Source of the DNA: Anaerolineales bacterium
GTDB taxonomy: Bacteria; Chloroflexota; Anaerolineae; Anaerolineales; Villigracilaceae
Length of the DNA stretch: 42,262 bases
Assembly: GCA_016928525.1 (NCBI GenBank)
Contig: JAFGKO010000210.1
Location: 1 to 42,262, forward strand
Direction of reading: 5' to 3'
Shown here piece after piece: positions 1-11,373 of this stretch. The notes beneath the pieces are model-generated. The model did not search any database, had not been told where the DNA came from, and saw nothing but the letters and a program-made list of their open reading frames with translations. The number at the start of each line of letters is the position of its first letter. Positions within the stretch are counted from its first letter, which is position 1. The position numbers and the translations under genes are program-made.

Positions 1-147
1 ACCGATCATATTTGGACTGTTAAAGATCTGTTGACTTCTGTCCCCTTACCAAGCGTTAGCAACACTTGAAAGGGAGACTATCAAAAAATCAAATTATCTA
101 CTTCTCTTCCCTACACTGCTAAACTTGGTGATATCGTGAACTTTGCC
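1..147. other. left-edge non-coding stretch
   Basis: No convincing gene or RNA is seen in this AT-rich edge segment. It lies downstream of the subtilase stop codon on the minus strand. It may contain the flank of a gene outside the window. Confidence 0.4.
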
Positions 148-1878
148 TTACATCTTTATACTTCTATGGCGGCTTTTTCGGCGCATGGGTCCCGAAGCCA
201 AAAACAGAATGATTCCCAGGATGATCAGGAGTATCCCCAGGCAGGGCATCAGCAGGTTTGGAGAAGTTGTGCTCTCTGCTGCCTGCATTTCCTTGCCCGC
301 TGTGTCCAGCGCAATGACCTCTGGCCTCCCGGTCGGTGTATACGAAGGTGTAGGAGTAACGCTCACGGGTTGCCCGGTTTCTGGGGTACTGGTTTTTGTA
401 GAAGCAGACGGCAACGTGAAGGTCGGGAAGGGGAATCCCTGGCGGGATCCTGGCATGAAGGGAAACTTAGGTTCTAGTTGGGGTGGTATGGGCTGCGGCA
501 GGGCGGCCCGGATGGCGGCATCCATCTGGATCAGGCCATAACCGCTGTACTGGTCCCAGCCGGCGGATTCGATGTCCAGCGCGGTGGATTCCATCTGCCA
601 GGCGATACCGTCTGGCGAGGCGTTGCCGGGCAGCCCGTACAAGATCGCCACCAGCCCGGTGACAAAGGGCGCGGACATGGAGGTGCCGCTATCGTATCCG
701 TATCCGCCGGGCCAGGTGGAATAAATGTCTACGCCCGGCGCAGCCAGGTCCACTTCCGGGCCATAGTTCGAGAAGCCGGCCCGGTTGTCTGCGTTGTCGG
801 TCGCGGCGACCGCGAGCACGTTCGGGTAGCGGGCGGGATACAGGACAGAGTTGATGCCTGTGTTTCCGGCGGCGGCGACCAGGATGGCACCCTGCCCGTC
901 GGCGTAGTTGACCGCATCTGCCAGGACCGAAGACGGGCTATCCCCTCCCAGGCTCAGGTTGATCACCTGGGCACCGTTGTCAGCCGCCCAGATGATACCG
1001 GAGGCAGTGTCGGCATAGGTGCCATTGCCGAAGGCATCCAACACCTTGACCGGCAAGATGCGCGCGCCCCACGAGACGCCGGCTACACCGCTGCCGTTGT
1101 TGCTGGCGGCAGCGGCGATCCCGGCCACGTGGGTGCCATGCCCGTTATCGTCTTGGGGATTGGGGTCGCCATTCACGAAATCATAACCAGCAAGTAATTT
1201 GCCGGCCAGGTCCAGGTGGCCATAGTCCACGCCGGTGTCGACGATGGCGATGGTCACGGCTGTGGAGCCTGTGGCGAAGTCCCAGCCTTGCGGGGCGCGA
1301 ATGTTGACCAGGCCATACTGGTTGTTCCAGCCGGTATCATTGGGGATCGTGTCCGCCGCCTGAAGGATGAAATTGGGTTCGACATACAGCACGCCGGCGC
1401 AGGCCCGTACGCGTGGAAGCGCGCGGCCCACTTCTCCATCAGGGACTTTCAGGACCAGCGCTCCGATTGCCTCGATCTCAGAAGCGATGCTGGTCTGCGT
1501 ATCCTCCAGGCACTCCTGAATCCTAGCAGTGCGTGTAGCTGGTTTGAATCTGACGATTACTTCGTCGGAAACGTGCGCTCCTGTCACGACTTCTGAAGGA
1601 GGAAAGTCCTGGCTTTTGGCTGCTTCGGGTTCCGGCAGGCTGCGATCTTCCTGGTCGGTTCCTGGCGCAGGCTTGGTTGGGGTCGGTGTAGGAGTCGCCT
1701 GCTCCTGGGGCGGGACTTCTACACTATTGTCTTCTGTGGCGGTTTCTGTTGCGGTTTCAATCTCTTGGAAGGCGACGGCTTGGAATGACCCTGCGCTCAC
1801 AGTCCAGAGCAGCGCGCAAAGGAATAGAAGAGCAAAGATGAACCTTGGAAATCTATTGCGCGATCTAAAAAGCTTCAT
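148..1878 (-). CDS. secreted subtilisin-like serine protease (S8) with C-terminal membrane anchor
   Basis: A 576-residue S8 protease. The start at 1878 is chosen because its ATG overlaps the TAA of the upstream gene by one base (TAATG) and it is directly followed by a signal peptide (about residues 10-30). A Pro/Thr-rich spacer (50-95) and a fervidolysin-like prodomain (100-175) precede the catalytic domain. The triad is visible: Asp214 in AIVDTG, His247 in NGHGTH and Ser400 in GTSMSAP, with the oxyanion Asn339 in AAAGNTG. After a Pro/Thr-rich stalk, a hydrophobic segment (about 543-563) followed by MRRKSRHR suggests anchoring in the membrane with the protease outside. It probably degrades extracellular protein. 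The family call is firm; the substrate is unknown. Confidence 0.95.
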   Translation of the reverse strand: MKLFRSRNRFPRFIFALLFLCALLWTVSAGSFQAVAFQEIETATETATEDNSVEVPPQEQATPTPTPTKPAPGTDQEDRSLPEPEAAKSQDFPPSEVVTGAHVSDEVIVRFKPATRTARIQECLEDTQTSIASEIEAIGALVLKVPDGEVGRALPRVRACAGVLYVEPNFILQAADTIPNDTGWNNQYGLVNIRAPQGWDFATGSTAVTIAIVDTGVDYGHLDLAGKLLAGYDFVNGDPNPQDDNGHGTHVAGIAAAASNNGSGVAGVSWGARILPVKVLDAFGNGTYADTASGIIWAADNGAQVINLSLGGDSPSSVLADAVNYADGQGAILVAAAGNTGINSVLYPARYPNVLAVAATDNADNRAGFSNYGPEVDLAAPGVDIYSTWPGGYGYDSGTSMSAPFVTGLVAILYGLPGNASPDGIAWQMESTALDIESAGWDQYSGYGLIQMDAAIRAALPQPIPPQLEPKFPFMPGSRQGFPFPTFTLPSASTKTSTPETGQPVSVTPTPSYTPTGRPEVIALDTAGKEMQAAESTTSPNLLMPCLGILLIILGIILFLASGPMRRKSRHRSIKM

Positions 1879-2585
1879 TATTTTGCGGAGGGCGGCTTGC
1901 TGGCGCTCGCCTTCGTCCTCGCCCTGGGCTTTTTGAGTGGGGCAGGGGCGGGAACAGGTGTTTGTTCCGGCCATTCCCCTTGGAACATTTTTTGCAAGCT
2001 ATTCCCATAATGCAGCGCCTGCTCGAATACGCCCTGCGTGTACCAACTTTTGTATAGGGCGCTTCGTTTGACGGCAATGAAGGAAAATATCAGGCCGAGG
2101 AGCGCACCCAGGCCATATCCCAGGATTTGCCCGGTGATGAAGATATAGGCGATTTGGGTCAGGGCAAACAGGAAAAGTCCCAGGCTCAGGTTGTGCAGCA
2201 GGATGCCAATGGCGTTGAACTTGTCCAGGTATTCGGCCAGCGCCAGGTTTTTGTGTTTGATGAAGCTGTATAACAAACGCCTGTCTCCCACATGAAAATC
2301 AACATTCAACTCTGGGTGTTTGTCTTTGATTCCGGAGATGGCTTTCTCACCCGCTTCCTGTCGGTTGAAGAGCTGGTACCAGCGGTAGGCGATCGGGTCA
2401 ATGATGTGTCCGGCCATGTACGAAAAAATAGCCAGCAGAACCACGAAACCAAAATTGCCGGGCAGTTCTCCCAAATCCAGATGGGGCAGTTTCAACATTT
2501 GCAGGAATCCGTTTGCAACCAGGATGTACACAAAGCCCGGGATGGCATACGAAAAAATTTCATAGAAGCCAAGTGCGAAAGACAT
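1878..2585 (-). CDS. multi-pass membrane protein of unknown function
   Basis: A 235-residue protein. An open frame extends further upstream, but the ATG at 2585 has a strong GGAGG site 7 bases away and immediately begins a hydrophobic segment (FYEIFSYAIPGFVYILVANG). About four membrane helices are visible: residues 5-28, 45-65, and two between about 125 and 175. A charged cytosolic-looking loop (residues 70-120) separates the pairs. The tail is Pro/Ala/Lys-rich. The stop overlaps the start of the subtilase gene (TAATG), so the two are probably co-translated. I do not recognise the family; a role linked to the protease is only an inference from coupling. Confidence 0.8.
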   Translation of the reverse strand: MSFALGFYEIFSYAIPGFVYILVANGFLQMLKLPHLDLGELPGNFGFVVLLAIFSYMAGHIIDPIAYRWYQLFNRQEAGEKAISGIKDKHPELNVDFHVGDRRLLYSFIKHKNLALAEYLDKFNAIGILLHNLSLGLFLFALTQIAYIFITGQILGYGLGALLGLIFSFIAVKRSALYKSWYTQGVFEQALHYGNSLQKMFQGEWPEQTPVPAPAPLKKPRARTKASASKPPSAK

Positions 2586-2604
2586 AGGTACCTCCAGGTG
2601 TAAC

Positions 2605-2683
2605 ATCGTTGGTTTCGATACGGCGGCGATGGTTGAGTAGGGCGTAGCCTGTATCGAAACCAGCCGCCTACTCAACCAACGAT
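2605..2683. repeat. interleaved inverted-repeat element (copy 1)
   Basis: Arms GGTTTCGATAC (2611-2621) and GTATCGAAACC (2651-2661) interleave with GGTTGAGTAGG (2631-2641) and CCTACTCAACC (2667-2677). The outer ends ATCGTTGG and CCAACGAT (2676-2683) also match. The same core words recur at 28726-28778. It sits between two co-directional genes. Confidence 0.8.
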
Positions 2684-2690
2684 AACCATT

Positions 2691-4310
2691 TTACAGGCTT
2701 TCCTTCATTTTTTGCAACGCTCTTTTTCCCAACCAGTCCATGAGTCTCAAAGCCCAGCCCCGGTTCCCAACCCAGCCCATGAGGGCGCTCCCCAATGCAT
2801 CCAACCCGCGTGGAGGCTCAGGCAGCGGCATGGCCGGGCTGAAATCCACGTTGCGTCCATCTATCTGGTAGGTATGGCGGCCCGTCCGTTCGACCCTTGG
2901 ATTGGCTTCGAGGAAAGCGCGTAGTTCCTGGCGCTCACCTGCGCTCAACCATCCCGGCAGGTCGGATGCCGCCTTGAAGTTGCAAACTAACGCCAGGTCA
3001 CCCAGCAGTCGCTTTTGCTCGGTGGTCAAAGTGTTTTTCCGCGAAGTGAAATAAGCCACATCCGGGTCTGTGGCGACCACTGGACTCAGCCAGGTGCGGT
3101 TGGCAGTCGTACGGATGGCGTTCTTCGTCCCCGGCGTGGTTGGGTTGTAGAGCAGGAATGCATCGCGATGGCTCTCCCATTCCCCGGCCACATCCGGTCC
3201 CACGCGGATGGCATCGCATAAGCCCAGCGACGGCAGGATGGGCGCGCCACAGGTCAGAAAGTAGGCGTCCGCGCCCATGGCCTCGCGCATTGCCTTCAGC
3301 CCCTGGCGGTAGGCGGCCTCGCGCGGCATGTCCATGTGGCGTTTTCCGGGCAACGCGCCTGCGTACAGGAAGTCCAGTTTCAGGTAGTCGAAGCCCCAGG
3401 CGCGTACCTGTTTCATCAGGGCGGCCAGCCAAGCCAGCACTTCCGGATGGGTGGTATCCAGCGCGTAAAGCGGTTTGCCCCAGTTGAATCCGGCAGAGAC
3501 GGGTTTTCCGTCCGCGTCGCGCAACAGCCAATCGCGGTGTTGGCGGTACAAAGCCGAAGATGGGACGACCAGCAGGGGAGCAAGCCACAGGCCTGGGGTC
3601 CGATTCAAAGCGCGGATTTTGGCGGCCAGCGCACCCATGCCGGAGGGGAACTTGTCGTTCGCCTGCCAGTCCCCAATGCCCACTTGCCAGCCATCGTCCA
3701 CTTGCAGCACGTCGAAAGGCAGGTCGCCCAATTCATCGAAAACCCGCTGCAGCAACGGCTCGTCGATGGCGGTATACAAGCTGTACCACGAGCACCAGAT
3801 GCGCAGCGCGGGCTTCCCCGAGGCTTCCCCGAGACGCTCGCCCAGCAGTTCGGCGTAGCGGGCAAAAACAGACGTCTCATCTCCATAGCCGACGAACCAT
3901 TCCCCATCCCCCGCTTCGTGTCCCGTGTGGGGTACCTCGTGCCAGCCGTGAAGCTGCTGGCCGTGTAAAGCGACATGAGATTCCAGCCCTAGCGCGCCCA
4001 GCAAAAGGACTTTGCCATCTTCGAAATCCACCGCGCCCAGCCAGGAGCCGTTTGGGGCAGGATGGTTGACGTAGACCGGGTCGGTCTGCATGGGGCGCAG
4101 GAGGCTCGGTTTTTGGGGTGGCAGGCGAAAGGTTGGGGCCTGCCAGGTCGTCAGACTCCATGACTGCCAACCGTGGCGGTAGTATCCTTTTGGTTGGCGT
4201 TCGAATTCAAGCGAGACATTTGCACCCTGCAGAAGATATCCGCCTGGCACGGAAGTGCTTCGATCTGCATAGGATATAATCGGCTGGTTGTCAAAAGAGA
4301 GCTTTTGCAT
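2691..4310 (-). CDS. alpha-galactosidase, GH36/melibiase type
   Basis: A 539-residue glycoside hydrolase that should cleave terminal alpha-galactosides. The (beta/alpha)8 domain begins near residue 168 (IWCSWYSLYT) and contains FDVLQVDDGWQ (199-208). The likely nucleophile is Asp313 in YLKLDFLYAG and the acid/base Asp373 in IRVGPDVAG, both at the positions expected for clan GH-D. The N-terminal part is a short beta-sandwich-like region, smaller than in the 700-residue enzymes. No signal peptide is seen, so it is probably cytoplasmic. The start has only a weak AGGA site. It could instead act on a related alpha-linked sugar; the clan is secure, the exact substrate is not. Confidence 0.85.
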   Translation of the reverse strand: MQKLSFDNQPIISYADRSTSVPGGYLLQGANVSLEFERQPKGYYRHGWQSWSLTTWQAPTFRLPPQKPSLLRPMQTDPVYVNHPAPNGSWLGAVDFEDGKVLLLGALGLESHVALHGQQLHGWHEVPHTGHEAGDGEWFVGYGDETSVFARYAELLGERLGEASGKPALRIWCSWYSLYTAIDEPLLQRVFDELGDLPFDVLQVDDGWQVGIGDWQANDKFPSGMGALAAKIRALNRTPGLWLAPLLVVPSSALYRQHRDWLLRDADGKPVSAGFNWGKPLYALDTTHPEVLAWLAALMKQVRAWGFDYLKLDFLYAGALPGKRHMDMPREAAYRQGLKAMREAMGADAYFLTCGAPILPSLGLCDAIRVGPDVAGEWESHRDAFLLYNPTTPGTKNAIRTTANRTWLSPVVATDPDVAYFTSRKNTLTTEQKRLLGDLALVCNFKAASDLPGWLSAGERQELRAFLEANPRVERTGRHTYQIDGRNVDFSPAMPLPEPPRGLDALGSALMGWVGNRGWALRLMDWLGKRALQKMKESL

Positions 4311-4411
4311 CGTTAATCCTGAAAAAAAGATGTTCGAGATACCCTGAATTCTACTGCTACTTGCAAAAAGAAACGAACTTTTGTACCTGTTATATCTGGA
4401 AAAAAGAGTTT

Positions 4412-5320
4412 ATGAATACAAATGTTAACGGAGAACGCGGTAAATCAAAACCTGCTGTTACCCGGCGGGATTTTCTGCGTTTGTTAAAAGTCGCCGGATT
4501 GGACCTCGCCCTGCTCACCTTTGGCGGTAGCCTGTATATGTCGAAATATGAACCCTCCTGGCTGGATGTGACCGAGCTGAAGTTGAAGTTGCCGCGCCTG
4601 CCGAAGTCCTTTTCCGGGTTCCGGCTGGCACAGATCACTGACCTGCACTTCGGCGGTTGGATGGATGCCGAGCGCCTGGACGAAGTCTTATCGGCCGTAT
4701 CCAGCCTGTCTCCCGACTTGCTTGCAATCACCGGCGATTTTACCCTGGGGCATTTCCGGCGCTCCCAGCAGGATGATCAGAAACGTTACGCTGACCTGGT
4801 CCGGGTTTTGAGTTCCTATACCGGGGAATACCTGACCGTTGGGACAAAGGGTAATCACGATTACTGGGTGGACCCGTCAGCCATGCAATGGATTTTCCAG
4901 GCAGGCGGCGTGGTGGATTTGAATAACGCCACTCACGTGCTCAAGAGCGGGGGCGAATCCCTGTATTTGGCCGGCGTGGACAACATCTGGTACAAAGATG
5001 ACCGTCTGGACCTGGTGCAGGCGCAGATCCCGCGAGACGAGTGTGCCATCCTGCTGGCGCATGAACCCGACTTTGCCGATACCAGTTCGCTGGACGGTCG
5101 CTTTGACTTGCAGATTTCCGGCCATTCGCATGGCGGGCAGATTGTGCTGCCTTATTTTGGGCCGCCAATTTTGCCACGCCTGGGCAAGAAGTATTCAATG
5201 GGCTTGTATCGTGTAGGCGACATGTTCCAATACACCAATCGAGGCGTTGGAATGGTCCCGCCGTATGTGCGCTTCAATTGCCGCCCTGAGATTACGGTGT
5301 TTACGCTCGAATCTATTTGA
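4412..5320 (+). CDS. Tat-exported metallophosphoesterase (YkuE-like)
   Basis: A 302-residue calcineurin-like phosphoesterase. The start at 4412 is chosen because it places the twin-arginine motif TRRDFLRLL and a hydrophobic stretch at the N-terminus; an earlier in-frame ATG lacks support. Metal-site motifs are in the family order: AQITDLHFGG, AITGDFTLG, GTKGNHDYW, LLAHEPDF and SGHSHGGQ. YkuE-type members are surface or periplasmic phosphodiesterases or pyrophosphatases, some of them lipid-related. It is transcribed divergently from the alpha-galactosidase; TGTTATATC at 4388-4396 could be an extended -10. The fold is certain; the substrate is unknown. Confidence 0.92.
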   Translation: MNTNVNGERGKSKPAVTRRDFLRLLKVAGLDLALLTFGGSLYMSKYEPSWLDVTELKLKLPRLPKSFSGFRLAQITDLHFGGWMDAERLDEVLSAVSSLSPDLLAITGDFTLGHFRRSQQDDQKRYADLVRVLSSYTGEYLTVGTKGNHDYWVDPSAMQWIFQAGGVVDLNNATHVLKSGGESLYLAGVDNIWYKDDRLDLVQAQIPRDECAILLAHEPDFADTSSLDGRFDLQISGHSHGGQIVLPYFGPPILPRLGKKYSMGLYRVGDMFQYTNRGVGMVPPYVRFNCRPEITVFTLESI

Positions 5321-5322
5321 AA

Positions 5323-5440
5323 ATGTCATGGCGAGGAACGAAGCAGTCTCCTCATAGAGATGGGGTGATTGCTTCGGGCGATCCTTCGACTGCGCTCGAC
5401 AAACACTCGCTCCGCTCAGGACACGCCCTCGAAATGACAT
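5323..5440. repeat. TGTCATTGCGAG-type palindromic repeat (copy 1)
   Basis: Terminal inverted arms ATGTCATGGCGAGG (5323-5336) and CCCTCGAAATGACAT (5426-5440) flank a core that includes CCTTCGACTGCGCTCG and GCTCCGCTCAGG. The same terminal words occur at 26250-26338. It lies after the metallophosphoesterase and before the ileS promoter. Confidence 0.75.
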
Positions 5441-5455
5441 ATTAATAGCTAGCGC

Positions 5456-5484
5456 TTGCCCATCACAGAAGAAGTGTGTATAAT
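5456..5484 (+). promoter_or_regulatory. sigma-70-type promoter of ileS leader
   Basis: TTGCCC (5456-5461), a 17-base spacer and a perfect TATAAT (5479-5484). The predicted transcript start is near 5491, just before the T-box leader. Confidence 0.8.
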
Positions 5485-5490
5485 ACGCGA

Positions 5491-5835
5491 AATTACTAAA
5501 CAAAAGCCATGATGGGAACGAGTAAACCCGTCCATGCTGGCAGCGAACCCGGGCGCGGTGAGAGCCGGGTCAGCCAAATGGGTTGAAAATCCTCCCGGAG
5601 CTGCGATCTGAATTTCGAGAATAGAGATTAGCTCTTCGAGATTAGTAAGAAAGCCGGAATCGTCATTCGTTAGCAAAGACGCGGGGATGCGGAGACAAGT
5701 CCCTGATAAAGTGTCTGCCTTGTTGGTACCCATTCGGGCACTGGCTCCGCAATGAGTGCGGGGCAGGCAGAAAACAGAGTGGTACCGCGTGAGCATGTCT
5801 CTCGTCTCTGTATTGAGGCGAGAAATTTTGTTTAA
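5491..5835 (+). ncRNA. T-box leader controlling ileS (isoleucine tRNA sensor)
   Basis: A tRNA-sensing leader of about 340 bases. Stem I begins with GATGGGAACGAGTA (from 5510), which has the usual GA-bulge, followed by paired GAACCCGGG and GAGCCGGGT in the distal arm. An ATC triplet at 5606-5608 is a plausible isoleucine specifier. The near-invariant T-box core AGAGTGGTACCGCG is at 5776-5789; its TGGT can pair with the ACCA end of uncharged tRNA-Ile. An intrinsic terminator follows at once. Uncharged tRNA should favour the antiterminator and switch ileS on. The specifier position was judged by eye. Confidence 0.88.
5800..5834 (+). terminator. T-box conditional terminator
   Basis: A nine-pair stem with one GU pair, TCTCGTCTC (5800-5808) with GAGGCGAGA (5815-5823), a six-base loop and the tail AATTTTGTTT. 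It directly follows the T-box core, with which an antiterminator fold would compete. Confidence 0.8.
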
Positions 5836-5931
5836 CAAAGAAATAGAGGGTAGAGATTAGAGAACAACAGCTTTTGATAAAAGAAATGACTGCTCTCTAC
5901 TCTCTGATGTTCTACTCTCTCCGGAGGAACC

Positions 5932-9084
<3,153 letters not shown>

Positions 9085-9101
9085 TTGCTTCTTTCGTTTA
9101 T

Positions 9102-9135
9102 AAAAATAGCCCTCGGAGTTTCGAGGGCTATTTTT
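9102..9135 (+). terminator. intrinsic terminator of ileS
   Basis: A perfect 14-base stem, AAAAATAGCCCTCG with CGAGGGCTATTTTT, and a 6-base loop. The flanking A and T runs make it potentially active on both strands. Confidence 0.93.
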
Positions 9136-9141
9136 AGGCGC

Positions 9142-9147
9142 TATAAT
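9142..9147 (+). promoter_or_regulatory. -10 box of the GNAT gene
   Basis: A perfect TATAAT lies 39 bases before the GNAT start. The -35 region falls in the ileS terminator (TTTCGA at 9119-9124, 17-base spacing) and is weak. Confidence 0.5.
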
Positions 9148-9186
9148 TGGCATGTAACTTTGTTACTTTCTGAGTCGAAGGGTGAA

Positions 9187-9621
9187 ATGTTTATCGTTCG
9201 AGTAACTGCTGTCACGGATGAGTTGGTCAGTGCCTTCGAGCGGCTGATTCCCCATCTCAAACTCGCCTCTCCGCCACCTACGCGAGAAGAGCTGGAAGCG
9301 CTGATTTCGGCCAACTCTTCAATATTGTTGATCGCCCGTTACCCTGACGAACAGGCCGATATTGTAGGTATGTTAGCCCTGATCGTCTACCGCGTGCCAA
9401 CCGGTATCCGTGCGCGCATCGAAGATGTGGTTGTGGATGAAGCCATGCGTGGAAAGGGAATTGGCGAGGCGCTTGTGCGGCGCGCCTTGAACATGGCGCG
9501 GGATGCCGGCGCGGATGGCGTGGCGCTCACTTCCAACCCGAAGCGGGAAGCGGCCAATCGCTTGTATCAACGGTTGGGGTTCAAACCCTGGCGGACGAAT
9601 CTTTACTTCTATAGGTTTTGA
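9187..9621 (+). CDS. GNAT-family N-acetyltransferase
   Basis: A 144-residue acetyl-CoA-dependent acetyltransferase. Motif A is visible as VVVDEAMRGKGIGEALV (about 81-97), with the pyrophosphate-binding RGKGIG at 88-93. Motif B is NRLYQRLGFKPW near the C-terminus. The start at 9187 has AAGGGTGA immediately upstream; a longer frame begins inside the ileS terminator and is rejected. It stands alone between two terminators. The acceptor (small molecule or protein) cannot be told from sequence. Confidence 0.9.
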   Translation: MFIVRVTAVTDELVSAFERLIPHLKLASPPPTREELEALISANSSILLIARYPDEQADIVGMLALIVYRVPTGIRARIEDVVVDEAMRGKGIGEALVRRALNMARDAGADGVALTSNPKREAANRLYQRLGFKPWRTNLYFYRF

Positions 9622-9624
9622 TAG

Positions 9625-9659
9625 AAGAACCGGCGTCCTCTGGACACTGGTTCTTTTTT
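9625..9659 (+). terminator. intrinsic terminator of the GNAT gene
   Basis: AAGAACC (9625-9631) pairs with GGTTCTT (9649-9655) and the inner GTCC pairs with GGAC, followed by a run of T (9654-9659). It lies between convergent genes. Confidence 0.88.
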
Positions 9660-9663
9660 GCAG

Positions 9664-10584
9664 CTAGTTGTTCTTGTCGTTTCCTTTATCTTTATCCTTG
9701 TCTTTGTTCTTATCCTTGTTCTTGTCTTTGTCGTTGCCGTTTCCATTATTATTATTATTATTATCGGGAGCATTGCTGTTACTACTATTGCTGTTATCGT
9801 TACTATTGCCAATGGTATTACCATTATTGCTATTGCCATTTCCATTACCAGGGGCATTGCCATTATTATTTAGTTCAGTTTGTCCTTCTTGGTTCTGGGC
9901 ATTCTCCGCGCGGCCAGACATGATCGCGCCCAGATTTTCTTTGGCCTTTTCTCGATCACTCATGACAGCTTTGCGGAACTGCCCCCAATTTGTGGGGGTG
10001 CTGCCGTCCGGCAGTGTGATCCCGCTATAGTCTTTGGTTTGTTTGGCCTCCAAGATGGCTGCAAACGTTTCCGAGTCGCCTTCCAGCGCATTCGTCATCC
10101 ATAAGGCTTGAGCAATGACACCGAAGCCTGCTCCATTATCATGATAGTCCATGACCGTCTCGTAATCCACGCCCAGAAGCTCGGAAAAGAAGTCGGAAAT
10201 CGCTGAACCAACAGGATGTTGTGGCTCTTCTTCTGTTGTGCCATCCGTCTCATCTGGGATGACCGTTGCCGGATCGATTTCGGCAATCGTGCTGTATTTT
10301 GTCTCATCGGCGATTAAATTACCCGCACCGTCATCTTTGACTAAACCGAGGAGAGTTGCATCTTCCAGGCTTAGTCTGACCGTTTGTGTCCCCTCTTCAT
10401 TTGTCAGGGTCACAACAACGGTTGTGGTTCCAGTCTTGGTATCCGTTTCCAGAATAATGTTATCAACAGTGCCGGTGATTGGGGTTGTTTCCTGGCTTGC
10501 CGGTGCTGCCCCAACAGCGATCACCTGCATAGCAAGGAAAATGATGGCTACCAGGATGCTTAAAAGAAATTTTGCGCGAGTCAT
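9664..10584 (-). CDS. secreted protein with Asn/Gly/Asp/Lys-rich tail, unknown function
   Basis: A 306-residue protein with a clear signal peptide (residues 1-26, cleavage near VGAAPA). A beta-rich segment follows (about 35-80, ITGTVDNIILETDTKTG), then a mixed region to about 225 (SAISDFFSELLGVDYETVMDYH; GAGFGVIAQALWM). The last 70 or so residues are low-complexity: NGNGNSNNGN-like, then alternating DK and NK. Its DNA is a GTT/ATT- and CTT-rich run on the plus strand. RBS AAGGAG lies 7 bases before the start. The charged, flexible tail may be a surface or wall interaction segment. No family is recognised. Confidence 0.82.
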   Translation of the reverse strand: MTRAKFLLSILVAIIFLAMQVIAVGAAPASQETTPITGTVDNIILETDTKTGTTTVVVTLTNEEGTQTVRLSLEDATLLGLVKDDGAGNLIADETKYSTIAEIDPATVIPDETDGTTEEEPQHPVGSAISDFFSELLGVDYETVMDYHDNGAGFGVIAQALWMTNALEGDSETFAAILEAKQTKDYSGITLPDGSTPTNWGQFRKAVMSDREKAKENLGAIMSGRAENAQNQEGQTELNNNGNAPGNGNGNSNNGNTIGNSNDNSNSSNSNAPDNNNNNNGNGNDKDKNKDKNKDKDKDKGNDKNN

Positions 10585-10669
10585 CTTAAACTCCTTTCCA
10601 TGCCTACATAATATAGTATTAGCTCGTCAAGGCACTTTGCAAAATTGTCAGGCCTGGCTGGTATGATGG

Positions 10670-11347
10670 TCATTGCTCCAGGGCGGAAAGGTATTTTCCC
10701 GTTGCGTTTTCCAGATCCGTGTAAGCCCCGCGATAGTATTCCGGCAATAGCGCTGCTAGGCGATACATCATCTCGTCCACCATCTGCTGGCGCACCTCGC
10801 GTGTCACGCGCTCGTTTCCAGGATCGAGCTTGAACGGCTCGCCCACGCGGATGTGGAAATCTGTCCGTTTCATGTCTTTGATGTTTTTGCTGAAGTTTTC
10901 CCCGCCCCAATGGGCAACCGGCAATAATGGCGCGCCACTGCGTAAAGCCAATGTGACAATGCCGGGATAGGCTCTGATGAGCACGCCGGTCTTGTTGCGC
11001 GTGCCCTCCGGCGCGATGGCCAAAATATACCCTTGCTCCAACGCTTCCAGAGACTTACGCATAGCTTCCATATCCGCTTCACCACGACGGATGGGAATGG
11101 CACCCCACAGATTGAAGAGAAAACTCAGGAACCAGCCGTCCCAGGTTTCAACCTTGGCAATTCCAGTCACGGGCCGTGGTTGCAAGTGTGCGTAGAGCAG
11201 CGGCACTTCGATTTGCCCGGTATGATTGGAATACACGATCATCGGGCCACCCTTTGGGATTTTGTGTAAATCCGGGGCATCGATGTGACACATGACGCTT
11301 GTGCCCACTTTGGCGACTGTGTTTACAAACCAAAAGACCGGTCTCAT
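10670..11347 (-). CDS. 1-acyl-glycerol-3-phosphate acyltransferase (PlsC-like)
   Basis: A 225-residue membrane-associated acyltransferase, probably adding a fatty acid to lysophosphatidic acid in phospholipid synthesis. Block I reads YSNHTGQIEVPLL, where the usual NHxxxxD Asp is Glu or shifted; block III reads AIAPEGTRNKTG with the EGTR motif. A hydrophobic N-terminus fits membrane contact. GAGGAG precedes the ATG. It lies downstream of a diacylglycerol-kinase-family gene, so the pair may form a lipid module. The variant NHx4E site makes the exact acceptor uncertain. Confidence 0.88.
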   Translation of the reverse strand: MRPVFWFVNTVAKVGTSVMCHIDAPDLHKIPKGGPMIVYSNHTGQIEVPLLYAHLQPRPVTGIAKVETWDGWFLSFLFNLWGAIPIRRGEADMEAMRKSLEALEQGYILAIAPEGTRNKTGVLIRAYPGIVTLALRSGAPLLPVAHWGGENFSKNIKDMKRTDFHIRVGEPFKLDPGNERVTREVRQQMVDEMMYRLAALLPEYYRGAYTDLENATGKYLSALEQ

Positions 11348-11373
11348 TGCTCCTCAATATTTCTTAGGAATTG

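Noticed and set aside
478..1197. A 239-codon plus-strand frame
   Set aside because: Antisense shadow of the subtilase catalytic domain.
5323..5440. Possible CRISPR or tandem-repeat array
   Set aside because: Only single palindromic units are present, without regularly spaced direct repeats; no cas genes in the window.
9658..9873. A very hydrophobic plus-strand frame of Ile/Val/Leu runs that looks like a membrane peptide
   Set aside because: It is the antisense reading of the Asn/Asp/Lys low-complexity tail of the secreted protein; no RBS.
10605..10630. TTGACG with TATATT upstream of the secreted-protein gene
   Set aside because: The spacing between the boxes is only about 9-11 bases, too short for a usual promoter.
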